A DNA stretch of 49,236 bases. Source: JAPLST01 sp964397565. Lineage in GTDB: Bacteria; Auribacterota; UBA3054; JAPLST01. The notes beneath the pieces were generated by a model that was not told the origin of the DNA, did not search any database, and saw only the letters and a program-made list of their open reading frames with translations. Position 1 is the first letter of the stretch; the number at the start of each line of letters is the position of its first letter. The stretch lies in the NCBI GenBank assembly GCA_964397565.1, contig CAYNJC010000032.1, positions 1 through 49,236 on the forward strand, in the 5' to 3' direction. This document shows, piece after piece, positions 42,884-49,236 of this stretch. Both the position numbers and the translations under genes were made by a program.

Positions 42884-43064
42884 GCGCCGCACAGCAGTGA
42901 CGGAAATGCGCGGATGCAGGCACAGGCAATCTTCTCAATGCGGTAGGTGCCGCTGCGCCACATGGCGGGACCGCGGAAGATGCTGCAGACCGCGCCGGGC
43001 GGCTTGGCCACAGCGGCAGCGGCGCCGCGCCACCCCTGCGGGTCTTTCTCTTATTGCGGAATGG
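42870..43064. other. gap between pump operon and moeA operon, no gene seen
   Basis: The gap holds the -35 of the pump operon near its left end. A 27-codon frame on the minus strand (MWRSGTYRIEKIACACIRAF) is too short to trust. No terminator with a T-tract is visible. Confidence 0.4.
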
Positions 43065-43358
43065 TTAAGCAGTACGCGCAGTGCAGCAGTAGAGCCGCAC
43101 GCCGTCGTCAATGAAGACGCGCGCGTGATTCGCAATGATGTCGGCCGCGGGCACCTCCTGATGCGGGTCGTTGCTGCCGCACTCCATGCCGGTGGCGTTG
43201 GGCATCTCCTGCGCAAGCACCGCGGTGAGCTGCTCAACCCACTACGTCGTGATCGCGCCGCCCACCGCGCGCTTGACGACGCAGGCACCGGGCAGCACGG
43301 TCCACAGTGCCGTGCTGGAACTGCCAACCAGCAGCGCGCGCCGGCGCGGCGCTATCAT
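43065..43358 (-). pseudogene. small gene after moeA interrupted by in-frame TAG
   Basis: The ATG at 43358 overlaps the moeA stop as ATGA. The frame reads MIAPRRRALLVGSSSTALWT, continues to GGAITT, meets TAG at 43242-43244, and goes on in the same frame WVEQLTAVLAQEMPNATGME to DDGVRLYCCTA before TAA at 43065-43067. Both halves have ordinary protein composition, and the second holds a Cys near NATGMEC and a YCC pair, as in small metal-binding proteins. Without the TAG it would be 97 residues, with a hydrophobic N-terminus like a signal anchor. It may be a decaying gene, a sequencing error, or a real 38-residue product. I recognise no family. Confidence 0.5.
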
Positions 43359-44572
43359 GCAGGGGGATGCAATGCGCCCAGCAGGTGCACGGCAACGAGC
43401 GCGCCTTTTTTCAACGCGCTCACGCCCACGGGGAAGAAGACCAGACCATCGGCAAGGCACAACGCACTAATATGCGCCGAACTATGATATTCAACGGGAA
43501 CAACTGTGCCGGCTTCGGTGAAGGTGACCGGGATGGCTTCGCGGCGCCCCGTGTTCTTGCGCTGGAGGCGCGCACCCAAGGTGGCCTTAATCACGGGTGG
43601 CCGGTAGTCGTGGCCCATCAATCTGTAGAGGAACGGTTTCAGCAGTAGTTCGAAGGCGACGAAGGTGGAAACCGGATTGCCGGGCAGGCCGCAACAGAAG
43701 TTTCCGTTGGCGTGCGTACCAAACAGCATGGGTTTGCCGGGCTTCATCGCCACGGTTTCACACACCAACGTGAAGCCGAGCGCCTTGAGAATATCGGGCA
43801 CAAGATCCAAATCGCCGACCGAGACGCCACCGGTAATCAGCAGCAGATCGCAGGCGCGCAGGGCGGTGCGAATCCGCGCGACCATTTTGTTCTCAATGTC
43901 TTTGACAATGCCATAATGGCGTGGCACGGCGCCGACTGCGGCGACCTGGGCCATTAATTGATGACTGTTGCTGTCGCGGATCGCCGCGCCGTGGATGGTG
44001 TGGCCGGGCGGCACCAGCTCCGAGCCGGTCGCGAGAATCCCGACCCGGGCGCGCCGGTAAACGCGCGGCCGGGTGCAGCCCAGCATCGCGAGCGTGGCGA
44101 TGTGCGGGGCTTTGAGCAATGTGCCTGCGCGCAGGACGAGCGCGCCCTTGCGGATGTCCTCGCCGGCCCGGCAAATGTTCGGCGCGGTGGCACGGCCGGT
44201 GAATTGGATCGTGTGGTCAGCGAGGACGCGGACGAATTCGCGCATGATGACGCAATCGGCCCCGGGCGGGACAAGCGCGCCAGTCATGATTTTGACACAT
44301 TGGCCAGGACCAATGCGGCGCACGGTCGGGACCGTGCCGGCGTGGATCGTGGTGATGACGCGCAACGGCTTGTGCAGGTCAGCGCGGCGGCAGGCATAGC
44401 CGTCCATCGCGGATTTGTCGAAGGGCGGCACATTGGTGTCGGCCAGAACATCCTGAGCCAGCACGCGATCACACGCGGCACGCAGCGTGACGGGCTCGGT
44501 GCCGAGCGTGACGGCGGCCTGCCGGATGCGCGCCAAGGCGCACTCAAATGAGATCATTGGTGCAGTCGTCAT
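43355..44572 (-). CDS. moeA: molybdopterin molybdenumtransferase
   Basis: 405 residues, the usual MoeA length. Signatures: TNVPPFDKSAMDGYACR, IMTGALVPPGADCVI, ITGGVSVGDLDLVPDIL and CGLPGNPVSTFVAFELL, ending in the C-terminal beta domain. The enzyme inserts molybdate into adenylylated molybdopterin. It starts 23 bp after an XRE regulator gene and shares its promoter. Other moa/mog genes are not in the window, nor is a recognisable molybdoenzyme. Confidence 0.94.
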   Translation of the reverse strand: MTTAPMISFECALARIRQAAVTLGTEPVTLRAACDRVLAQDVLADTNVPPFDKSAMDGYACRRADLHKPLRVITTIHAGTVPTVRRIGPGQCVKIMTGALVPPGADCVIMREFVRVLADHTIQFTGRATAPNICRAGEDIRKGALVLRAGTLLKAPHIATLAMLGCTRPRVYRRARVGILATGSELVPPGHTIHGAAIRDSNSHQLMAQVAAVGAVPRHYGIVKDIENKMVARIRTALRACDLLLITGGVSVGDLDLVPDILKALGFTLVCETVAMKPGKPMLFGTHANGNFCCGLPGNPVSTFVAFELLLKPFLYRLMGHDYRPPVIKATLGARLQRKNTGRREAIPVTFTEAGTVVPVEYHSSAHISALCLADGLVFFPVGVSALKKGALVAVHLLGALHPPA

Positions 44573-44595
44573 AGGTTAGTAACGTTCGGGCACGA

Positions 44596-44991
44596 TCACT
44601 GTTCGCCAGCCCGCCTGATTTTCTCGGCGATGCGCCGCGATTCTGTTGTTGTTGGCTTCTCACCGCGCAAGGTGCGGAAGAAGACGGGCAACACTTTCAC
44701 CAGGTCTTTGTCCTGCATGATATCGGCGGGGACTATGCCTTGATCTGCAGCAGCAAGATCGAAAAAACGATACCAATCATCGCTGCCGGAGCTGATGCCG
44801 AGGACCGTTGCGTAACGCGCAAGAATGACCTGTCCTTTGGGCGGTTGGATCAACCCGCGTTCCATCCTGCTGATATTTGCCGGATGACCGCCGGCGCGCT
44901 TGCAGAATTCGCGCAGGGTTAGGCGTTGCCGTTGGCGCACGGCCTCAAAGAAGCTGCCAAAACGGTACGGTTCGGATTTTGATTTGTTCAT
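44596..44991 (-). CDS. XRE-family transcriptional regulator
   Basis: 131 residues from ATG at 44991. The helix-turn-helix is RLTLREFCKRAGGHPANISRMERGLIQPP (residues about 24-52), a Cro/cI type. The C-terminal half (YRFFDLAAADQGIVPADIMQD, then LRGEKPTTTESRRIAEKIRR) is like that of regulators that follow toxin-like or stress modules, but no toxin gene is adjacent. An upstream extension in frame would cross the promoter, so 44991 is the start. It probably represses its own operon with moeA. Confidence 0.82.
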   Translation of the reverse strand: MNKSKSEPYRFGSFFEAVRQRQRLTLREFCKRAGGHPANISRMERGLIQPPKGQVILARYATVLGISSGSDDWYRFFDLAAADQGIVPADIMQDKDLVKVLPVFFRTLRGEKPTTTESRRIAEKIRRAGEQ

Positions 44992-45008
44992 TGCACAGTC
45001 GCCACGGC

Positions 45009-45047
45009 TGTTGTAATAATTATACAACACTATTCGGCACTTGTCAA
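45009..45047 (-). promoter_or_regulatory. consensus promoter and operator of the xre-moeA operon
   Basis: TTGACA (45042-45047) and TATAAT (45019-45024) are both perfect and 17 bp apart on the minus strand. A 21-bp palindrome (45009-45029) with arms TGTTGTA and TACAACA covers the -10, a likely autoregulatory site of the XRE protein. Confidence 0.78.
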
Positions 45048-45223
45048 GTGGCCAATGTGCCTCACGCAAAAGGTACGCAAAAAAAGGAGCGGTTGCCTCG
45101 CGATAAAAGGTGCGCGAAAAACCTATGATGGAAACGCCGGTGACAAGGAGGCCGGCGCCAGGGGAATAGCAATCAAGGAACGGAGAGCGATAGTGATAAG
45201 GACTGAACGGACGATAAGCAAAG

Positions 45224-45589
45224 ATGACAAAAACGCAGAAGCGGAAATTGCCGGAACAGATCGTGGCAGTGCAGGGCTACAACCGCAACTATGCAACCCG
45301 GTTGCTGCGCTGCGGGTATCGCGTGCAAACACTGACCGAACAAGTGGAAATGCAAGGCGCGGGTAATTTTGGCGTGAGTCTGGCGGCCAACCGGGACGAT
45401 GACGGCATCCCCGATTCATATGAGGAAGCCAACGGGCTCAATCCGGCGGTGGACGACGGCGAGCGCGCGCGGCTGAATTACTTGGTGGCGTCGGGCACGC
45501 TGGTGCCGGAGCCGGGCTGTGTGTGGGTTGTGCTGCTCGTGTTGCGCCGGCTGCGGGCTAGCCCCGCGCCATGGCAAGCAGCGGCTTGA
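45224..45589 (+). pseudogene. chimeric relic: transposase N-terminus joined to PEP-CTERM end
   Basis: 121 codons. The first part, LPEQIVAVQGYNRNYATRLL, resembles the N-terminal region of integrase-type transposases (GYNRKYAIRLL). The second part, NRDDDGIPDSYEEANGLNP, is a calcium-binding linker motif of the DxDxDG type, followed by VPEPGCVWVVLLVLRRLRA, a PEP-CTERM-like anchor. The two parts belong to unrelated protein kinds, so the frame is probably a fused remnant of an insertion sequence that hit a PEP-CTERM gene. The last 32 bp overlap the methyltransferase gene on the other strand. Confidence 0.5.
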
Positions 45590-46358
45590 GCGCATGCAGA
45601 TGGCTCGGGCAATGTTCCCCCGTGTCCAGCACGGAGATCATCCGTTCCCAGCCGCTGATATTGTAGGCAATGAACGCGCGACCGAACGTTGCAGCGGCTG
45701 CGTGCCCCACGCAGCCCTTCAGGCGCGCCAGTTCTTCGCGGGCTTGCTGGCGATACCAGGCGTTGCGCGACACAATCCGGATATCTGCAAAACCGGCCTT
45801 TTCCATGGCATCGCGATAGCGGGCCGGGCTGGCCATTTGGAAATCCAGTCCCTCCGCCGCAATGAAATCCGCCATGGCTGGCGAGACGGTTTCGGTTGCG
45901 ATCAACCAGTCCGACGCCAGAAATCGACCGCCGGGTTTCAGGACACGAAAAACCTCGGCCATGAGCGCATGCTTGTCGTGGATATGAATGATGGAATCCT
46001 TGGAGAACACCACGTCGAATGCGCCCGCAGGAAAGGGCAGTGGCCCAGGCGCCACTTTGACCAGCGTGATACGTTCGTCCAATCGGTGCCGGGCAACCAG
46101 CGCATGGGCATGTGCAAGCACGCCTTCTTCCACATCGATACCCGTGGCATGGGCGACGCCATGCATCTTGACCAGCTCGATATCGATGCCGCCCGCGCCA
46201 CAGCCGATGTCCAGCAGCTTCACACCGCGCAGATTGTGGTCGCCGATGATGCGCGCGACCTCGTCCGGCCCGCCCGGCGAGAGGAATCCTTCACCCCACA
46301 GCGCCTCGAGCATGCCCATCATGTTTGCAGAATAATGCGCGCCGTTCTCTGGTGCCAT
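45558..46358 (-). CDS. SAM-dependent methyltransferase, phosphoethanolamine N-methyltransferase-like
   Basis: 266 residues from ATG at 46358, preceded by AAGGAG nine bases upstream. Motif I is LLDIGCGAGGIDIEL, motif II region is ITLVKVAPGPLPFPAGAFDVV, and SKDSIIHIHDKHALMAEVF, then RVLKPGGRFLASDW, closely follow the plant and protist phosphoethanolamine methyltransferase pattern. MLEALWGEGFLSPGGPDEVA is a family N-terminal mark. A phospholipid, sarcosine or betaine role is possible. The gene stands alone and is convergent with the relic at 45224. Confidence 0.75.
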   Translation of the reverse strand: MAPENGAHYSANMMGMLEALWGEGFLSPGGPDEVARIIGDHNLRGVKLLDIGCGAGGIDIELVKMHGVAHATGIDVEEGVLAHAHALVARHRLDERITLVKVAPGPLPFPAGAFDVVFSKDSIIHIHDKHALMAEVFRVLKPGGRFLASDWLIATETVSPAMADFIAAEGLDFQMASPARYRDAMEKAGFADIRIVSRNAWYRQQAREELARLKGCVGHAAAATFGRAFIAYNISGWERMISVLDTGEHCPSHLHALKPLLAMARG

Positions 46359-46439
46359 GTTGTGCTCTCCTTGTTGTTTCCGGCGCCCCTGCGCCGCGGA
46401 TGATCTTGGATGCAGTTGCTGATGGCCCTACCGTGCGGA

Positions 46440-46500
46440 TGGGCTGCGAAGCTCCAACGCGCGCGCTGGCTTCGTCAGCTTCATCCGCTTGTCGGGTGGC
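46440..46500 (-). other. attC-like or repeat-derived sequence beside a pseudogene
   Basis: The minus strand reads CCACCCGACAAGCGGATGAA, then GCTGACGAAGCC. Translated it gives KRMKLTKPARALEL, a string I recall as common in spurious frames next to gene cassettes. A clear matching second arm is not visible, so an integron site is only a possibility. Confidence 0.25.
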
Positions 46501-46855
46501 CTCGTGTTTCCTCGTGCTCTAGCAGTCTCGTGTGGAAGATCAGCAGCCACTGTAGCCTTTGCACGCGCTGCCCTTCCCGTGGAACGGCTGGCCGTCGGCG
46601 CGGCGCCGCCACAGAGCATCGACGTCAACGAGGGCAAACCCGCCCGTCGCCCTCATCAGACACACTGATCCGAACTGTGTGTTGGACGGTGTGGACGAGT
46701 TCGTGAGTGCGAATTAGCTCCTGCCAGCCTGACTTCCACCGTTCGCGATGGAAGCGTCCCTGAGGAAACACCCAGCTCGCTGGGTCATGGGCACCGCTAT
46801 CTGGTGGCCACGGCCACACCATGTCGGGATGGAGCAACTCGACAAGATCATATTG
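46481..46855 (-). pseudogene. SnoaL/NTF2-like gene with two frameshifts
   Basis: Three adjacent frames join into one protein pattern. Frame one: QYDLVELLHPDMVWPWPPDS to WKSGWQELIRTHELVH and VSDEGDG. Frame two after about 46652: GFALVDVDALWRRRADGQ, then GKGSACKGYSG. Frame three near 46553: WLLIFHTRLLEH. The order fits small NTF2-like (SnoaL) proteins, where VDVDxLW and IFHTGLL close the fold. An extra G in GGGCGGG explains the first shift. No start codon is evident upstream of the TAA at 46856-46858, so it is also truncated. Confidence 0.55.
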
Positions 46856-46858
46856 TTA

Positions 46859-47226
46859 TTCTACATTGTGCATGCTTGATGAAATTCAGACTATAGCATA
46901 GCCGCTTTGCGTTGTCAAACCATATGACAATTAAGGCCAGGGCGCTTGACATTGCAGAGAGAAGAGCAGTAATTGCGCAGCCTGGCCAGGGATCACGCGG
47001 CATGGCAAGTGCAATGGGCGGATCACGCCTTGCGCCGAATGGTCTGGAACTGATGATGCGCGGGTATGCCGTGTTGCAGACGGTTGCGGGCGCGAGTTAT
47101 TCCTGACACGGCCGCTGTCGTGGTGGTGGTGTGTCGCCGTGGGCGTGTGCTTGGGCAATGTGTTTCAATGGCGTCTGCAATCGAACCAGGCTGCGTAGTG
47201 CGTTTTTCGCAGTATATCAAAAAGTG
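46859..47226. other. intergenic region, no supported gene
   Basis: Short frames here (for example 46912-47106) have no protein-like pattern. A TTGACA at 46948-46953 has only a poor -10. I see no RNA gene or clear repeat. Confidence 0.4.
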
Positions 47227-47232
47227 TATAAT
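47227..47232 (+). promoter_or_regulatory. -10 box of the metallophosphoesterase gene
   Basis: A perfect TATAAT lies about 38 bp before the ATG at 47271. The -35 position reads TTTTCG, a weak match. GCGGGGAATAG upstream of the ATG is a weak ribosome binding site. Confidence 0.35.
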
Positions 47233-47270
47233 TGCCATGATAAAATTTCACCACGCGGGGAATAGCGACG

Positions 47271-49058
47271 ATGAAGCGAGATGGTGCATGGCGGATGGCG
47301 GCGAGTGTAGTACTGTTCCTGACTTGTGGCTGCGCGTATGCTGAAGCGCGACACCGCGAATTGCTGCCGGCACCGACGCAACCACGCCCCGTTCACTTTG
47401 CGATTCTGGCGGACCGCACCGGTGGCGAGCGGCCGGGCGTGTTTCCGCGCGTGCTCGACGAGGTCGAACTGCTGCAGCCGGATTTCGTTGTCTGTGTCGG
47501 CGACATGATCGAGGGCTACAGCGAAGACGAATGCGTCGTGACCAATCAGCAGGCGCAGCTCGATCGCGTGCTGCAGCGCCTGCGCAGGCCGTTCCACCGC
47601 TTGCCGGGCAATCACGACATTACCAATCCGGCCATGGCGGCCTGGTGGACACGGCGCTATGGCCCGCGCTATTACCATTTTATGTTTGACGATGTGCTGT
47701 GCCTGATGCTGAACACTGAAGAGGGCCACATCCCCGGCGGACTGGATGCGCAGGCGGCCTACATGTGCGCCGTGCTGGCGTCAAATCGTGCCGCACGCTG
47801 CACCCTGGTCTTCATGCACAAGCCGGTCTGGCTCGAACAAGACGTGCCGGCGTGGTGGCAGACGATCGCGGCGGCGTTGAGCAACCGGCCACATGCGGTG
47901 TTTGCCGGGCATGTGCATACCTACCAGAAATATGAACGCAATGGCGCGCCCTACTACACGCTGGCCACCAGCGGCGGCGCCAGTGGCATTGAGGGAGTGT
48001 ATGCCGGTACGTTTGACCAATTCGCCTGGGTGACGGTCGGCAGCGGCATGCCGGTCGTGGCGAACGTGAGTCTAGGCGGAGTGCTGCCGGATGACATCAT
48101 TACGGAAGAATCGGCGGCGTTGGCGGCGCAGATGTGCGCGACCGGCATACAGTTGCCGCCGCTGCTGCTCAAAACCGACGTGTTTCGCGCCGGCGTGTTG
48201 ACGCTGACGATCAGCAACTGCCTTGACATGCCGATTGCCTTCACGGCGCCGGTGAAGGTGCGCGGCGCCATTCGCGTGCAGCCGGGCGCGATTGACGAAA
48301 CGCTCGCGCCGGGTGCGCAGCGTAATGTTAAGCTGGCCGTGCGCAACCTGACGCGCACCCTGCGCGAACCCGTCGGTGTAATCACGCTGCCATGGCACCT
48401 GCGCATGAATGCGCCGGGCCGCCGCGCGATGCAAACTCAGGGCACGCTCAGCGCCGGCATCACCCGACAGCAGACCTGCCCGCGCACTACCCGCGCGAAA
48501 ATGGTGGACGGCGCCTTGGGCGACTGGGCTGGCATGGCCTTCATCACCGGCATGCCCGCGCAGATTGCCGGCGGGACGAAGCCGAGTTGTTTCTATCGTT
48601 TTGCCACGGCGCACGATGATGCCTATCTTTACATTGCGGTCGTGGTGACGGATAACCACCGCGTGGCCAAACCCGGCGTCGATCCGTGGAATCAGGACGG
48701 GGTGGAGGTGCGCGTGATGGGCGATCCGTGGCGCGTTCGGCAGGCAAACGAAGCACAGGCAAACGAGCTGCTGCTCGCGTTCAGTCCCGGTCGCAGCACC
48801 AACGACATGGTCTGGTTTGAGCGCGAGAAAATGCCGGCGGGTGTCGCGGCATTATGCCTGGCGACACCGAGCGGTTATGTGACGGAGATCGCCGTGCCGA
48901 TGGCGTTACTCGGTAGGCCAGGGCGCACCTTCCGACTAAACATCACCGTGAACGACTGTGACGCTGCGCACGGGCCCGTGCAGAAGTGGTGGTGGCGGCC
49001 AGGCTGGTACACGCGCGAGGATTACCGCGGCTCGGGCACGTTCCGCCTGGCGAAGTGA
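47271..49058 (+). CDS. secreted metallophosphoesterase with C-terminal CBM9-like domain
   Basis: 595 residues. There is a signal peptide with a possible lipobox (VVLFLTCGC). The calcineurin-like phosphoesterase motifs are LADRTGG (in place of the usual DxH), VGDMIEG, LPGNHD, FMHKP and GHVHTY. A beta-rich linker follows. The last 170 residues (MVDGALGDWAGMAFI, DDAYLYIAVVVTDNH, WNQDGVEVRV and EIAVPMALLG) match the CBM9-like fold that binds sugar ends. The combination suggests an envelope or secreted enzyme acting on phosphorylated glycans or similar polymers. The missing histidine of the first metal motif should be checked. The gene stands alone. Confidence 0.8.
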   Translation: MKRDGAWRMAASVVLFLTCGCAYAEARHRELLPAPTQPRPVHFAILADRTGGERPGVFPRVLDEVELLQPDFVVCVGDMIEGYSEDECVVTNQQAQLDRVLQRLRRPFHRLPGNHDITNPAMAAWWTRRYGPRYYHFMFDDVLCLMLNTEEGHIPGGLDAQAAYMCAVLASNRAARCTLVFMHKPVWLEQDVPAWWQTIAAALSNRPHAVFAGHVHTYQKYERNGAPYYTLATSGGASGIEGVYAGTFDQFAWVTVGSGMPVVANVSLGGVLPDDIITEESAALAAQMCATGIQLPPLLLKTDVFRAGVLTLTISNCLDMPIAFTAPVKVRGAIRVQPGAIDETLAPGAQRNVKLAVRNLTRTLREPVGVITLPWHLRMNAPGRRAMQTQGTLSAGITRQQTCPRTTRAKMVDGALGDWAGMAFITGMPAQIAGGTKPSCFYRFATAHDDAYLYIAVVVTDNHRVAKPGVDPWNQDGVEVRVMGDPWRVRQANEAQANELLLAFSPGRSTNDMVWFEREKMPAGVAALCLATPSGYVTEIAVPMALLGRPGRTFRLNITVNDCDAAHGPVQKWWWRPGWYTREDYRGSGTFRLAK

Positions 49059-49236
49059 GTGCGCCAGAAGCCATGCGCGGCGCATGGACACAAGGTCGCG
49101 GGGCTCTCTGATACTTGCCTCGCGCCGATCCCGCCGCTGGCGCATGCGCGTCAACGTAGTGGCGCAAACGCTTCTGTCGTCGCGCAGTGTCGGCATCGCC
49201 GAGGGGAACGCGGCACGCCCGTGCCGCTGAAGGGAT
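49059..49236. repeat. end of window: repeat fragments and 29-bp inverted copy
   Basis: 49090-49111 (ACAAGGTCGCGGGGCTCTCT) is a degenerate end of the copy A/B/C family. 49127-49155 (GATCCCGCCGCTGGCGCATG, then CGCGTCAAC) is the inverted partner of 39-67. No gene is seen. Confidence 0.5.

Noticed and set aside
43065..43358. Pyrrolysine or selenocysteine recoding at the TAG
   Set aside because: The codon is TAG, not TGA, and no pylT-like tRNA or pyl genes are in the window; decay or error is simpler.
46625..46837. HELVH as a zinc protease motif
   Set aside because: The segment fits an NTF2-like pseudogene once the frameshifts are joined, and no other protease features are present.

Overview
The window is one contiguous stretch of a GC-rich bacterial chromosome. 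The right three quarters carry housekeeping genes (trpE, trpG, trpC, trpD, hisI-like, purM, ribF, tmk, holB, ricT, cysS, moeA, tRNA-His) mixed with Gram-negative envelope functions: an RND pump with its adaptor, lipoproteins, and two PEP-CTERM-type C-termini. That mix, a GH116 glycosidase and many GC-rich palindromic intergenic repeats suggest a member of the PVC group, perhaps Kiritimatiellota or another Verrucomicrobiota relative. This is an inference from gene content; no rRNA or other taxonomic marker is present.

Left region (about 340-12301, minus strand). A compact operon that looks like a defence or modification island. In transcription order it encodes an SNF2-type helicase with an N-terminal PLD nuclease-like domain, a DUF4062 plus GHKL-type ATPase fusion, an Eco57I-like N6-adenine DNA methyltransferase, a large ParA/MinD-like NTPase with a long unknown C-terminal half, an HD-domain protein, and possibly a 59-residue protein. 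Four junctions overlap (TGATG once, ATG-NN-TAA twice, and 38 bp at the small ORF). A -35/-10 promoter lies about 100 bp upstream of the helicase. This is the best candidate for an undescribed system.

Middle region (12567-24800). On the plus strand are a nucleotide-sugar epimerase, an NPCBM lipoprotein and an AmmeMemoRadiSam radical SAM enzyme. On the minus strand is an operon purM, YkgJ-like, hisI-like, an 842-residue PEP-CTERM secreted protein, trpE, trpG and a formate/nitrite-type transporter. The secreted protein overlaps both its biosynthetic neighbours. A 100-115 bp repeat occurs three times here, including an inverted pair around a small membrane-protein gene.

Right-middle region (24759-37440). 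A consensus promoter drives tRNA-His. It is followed by a secreted protein, a 127-bp element with 17-bp terminal inverted repeats, a GH116 glucosidase with a probably leaderless promoter, and a HAMP sensor without a kinase. A minus-strand operon cysS, tmk, holB, ricT, ribF, trpD, trpC then links translation, replication, cofactor and tryptophan genes. Next comes a glycine-zipper/zinc-ribbon lipoprotein.

Right region (37792-49236). A TetR, adaptor, RND pump operon has a clear operator candidate. An XRE regulator, moeA operon has a consensus promoter and a palindromic operator; it ends in a small gene interrupted by an in-frame TAG. Further right are a chimeric transposase/PEP-CTERM relic, a phosphoethanolamine-methyltransferase-like enzyme, a frameshifted SnoaL-like pseudogene and a metallophosphoesterase with a CBM9-like domain. 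Dispersed palindromic repeats mark most intergenic gaps, and a 29-bp repeat occurs in inverted orientation near both window ends.
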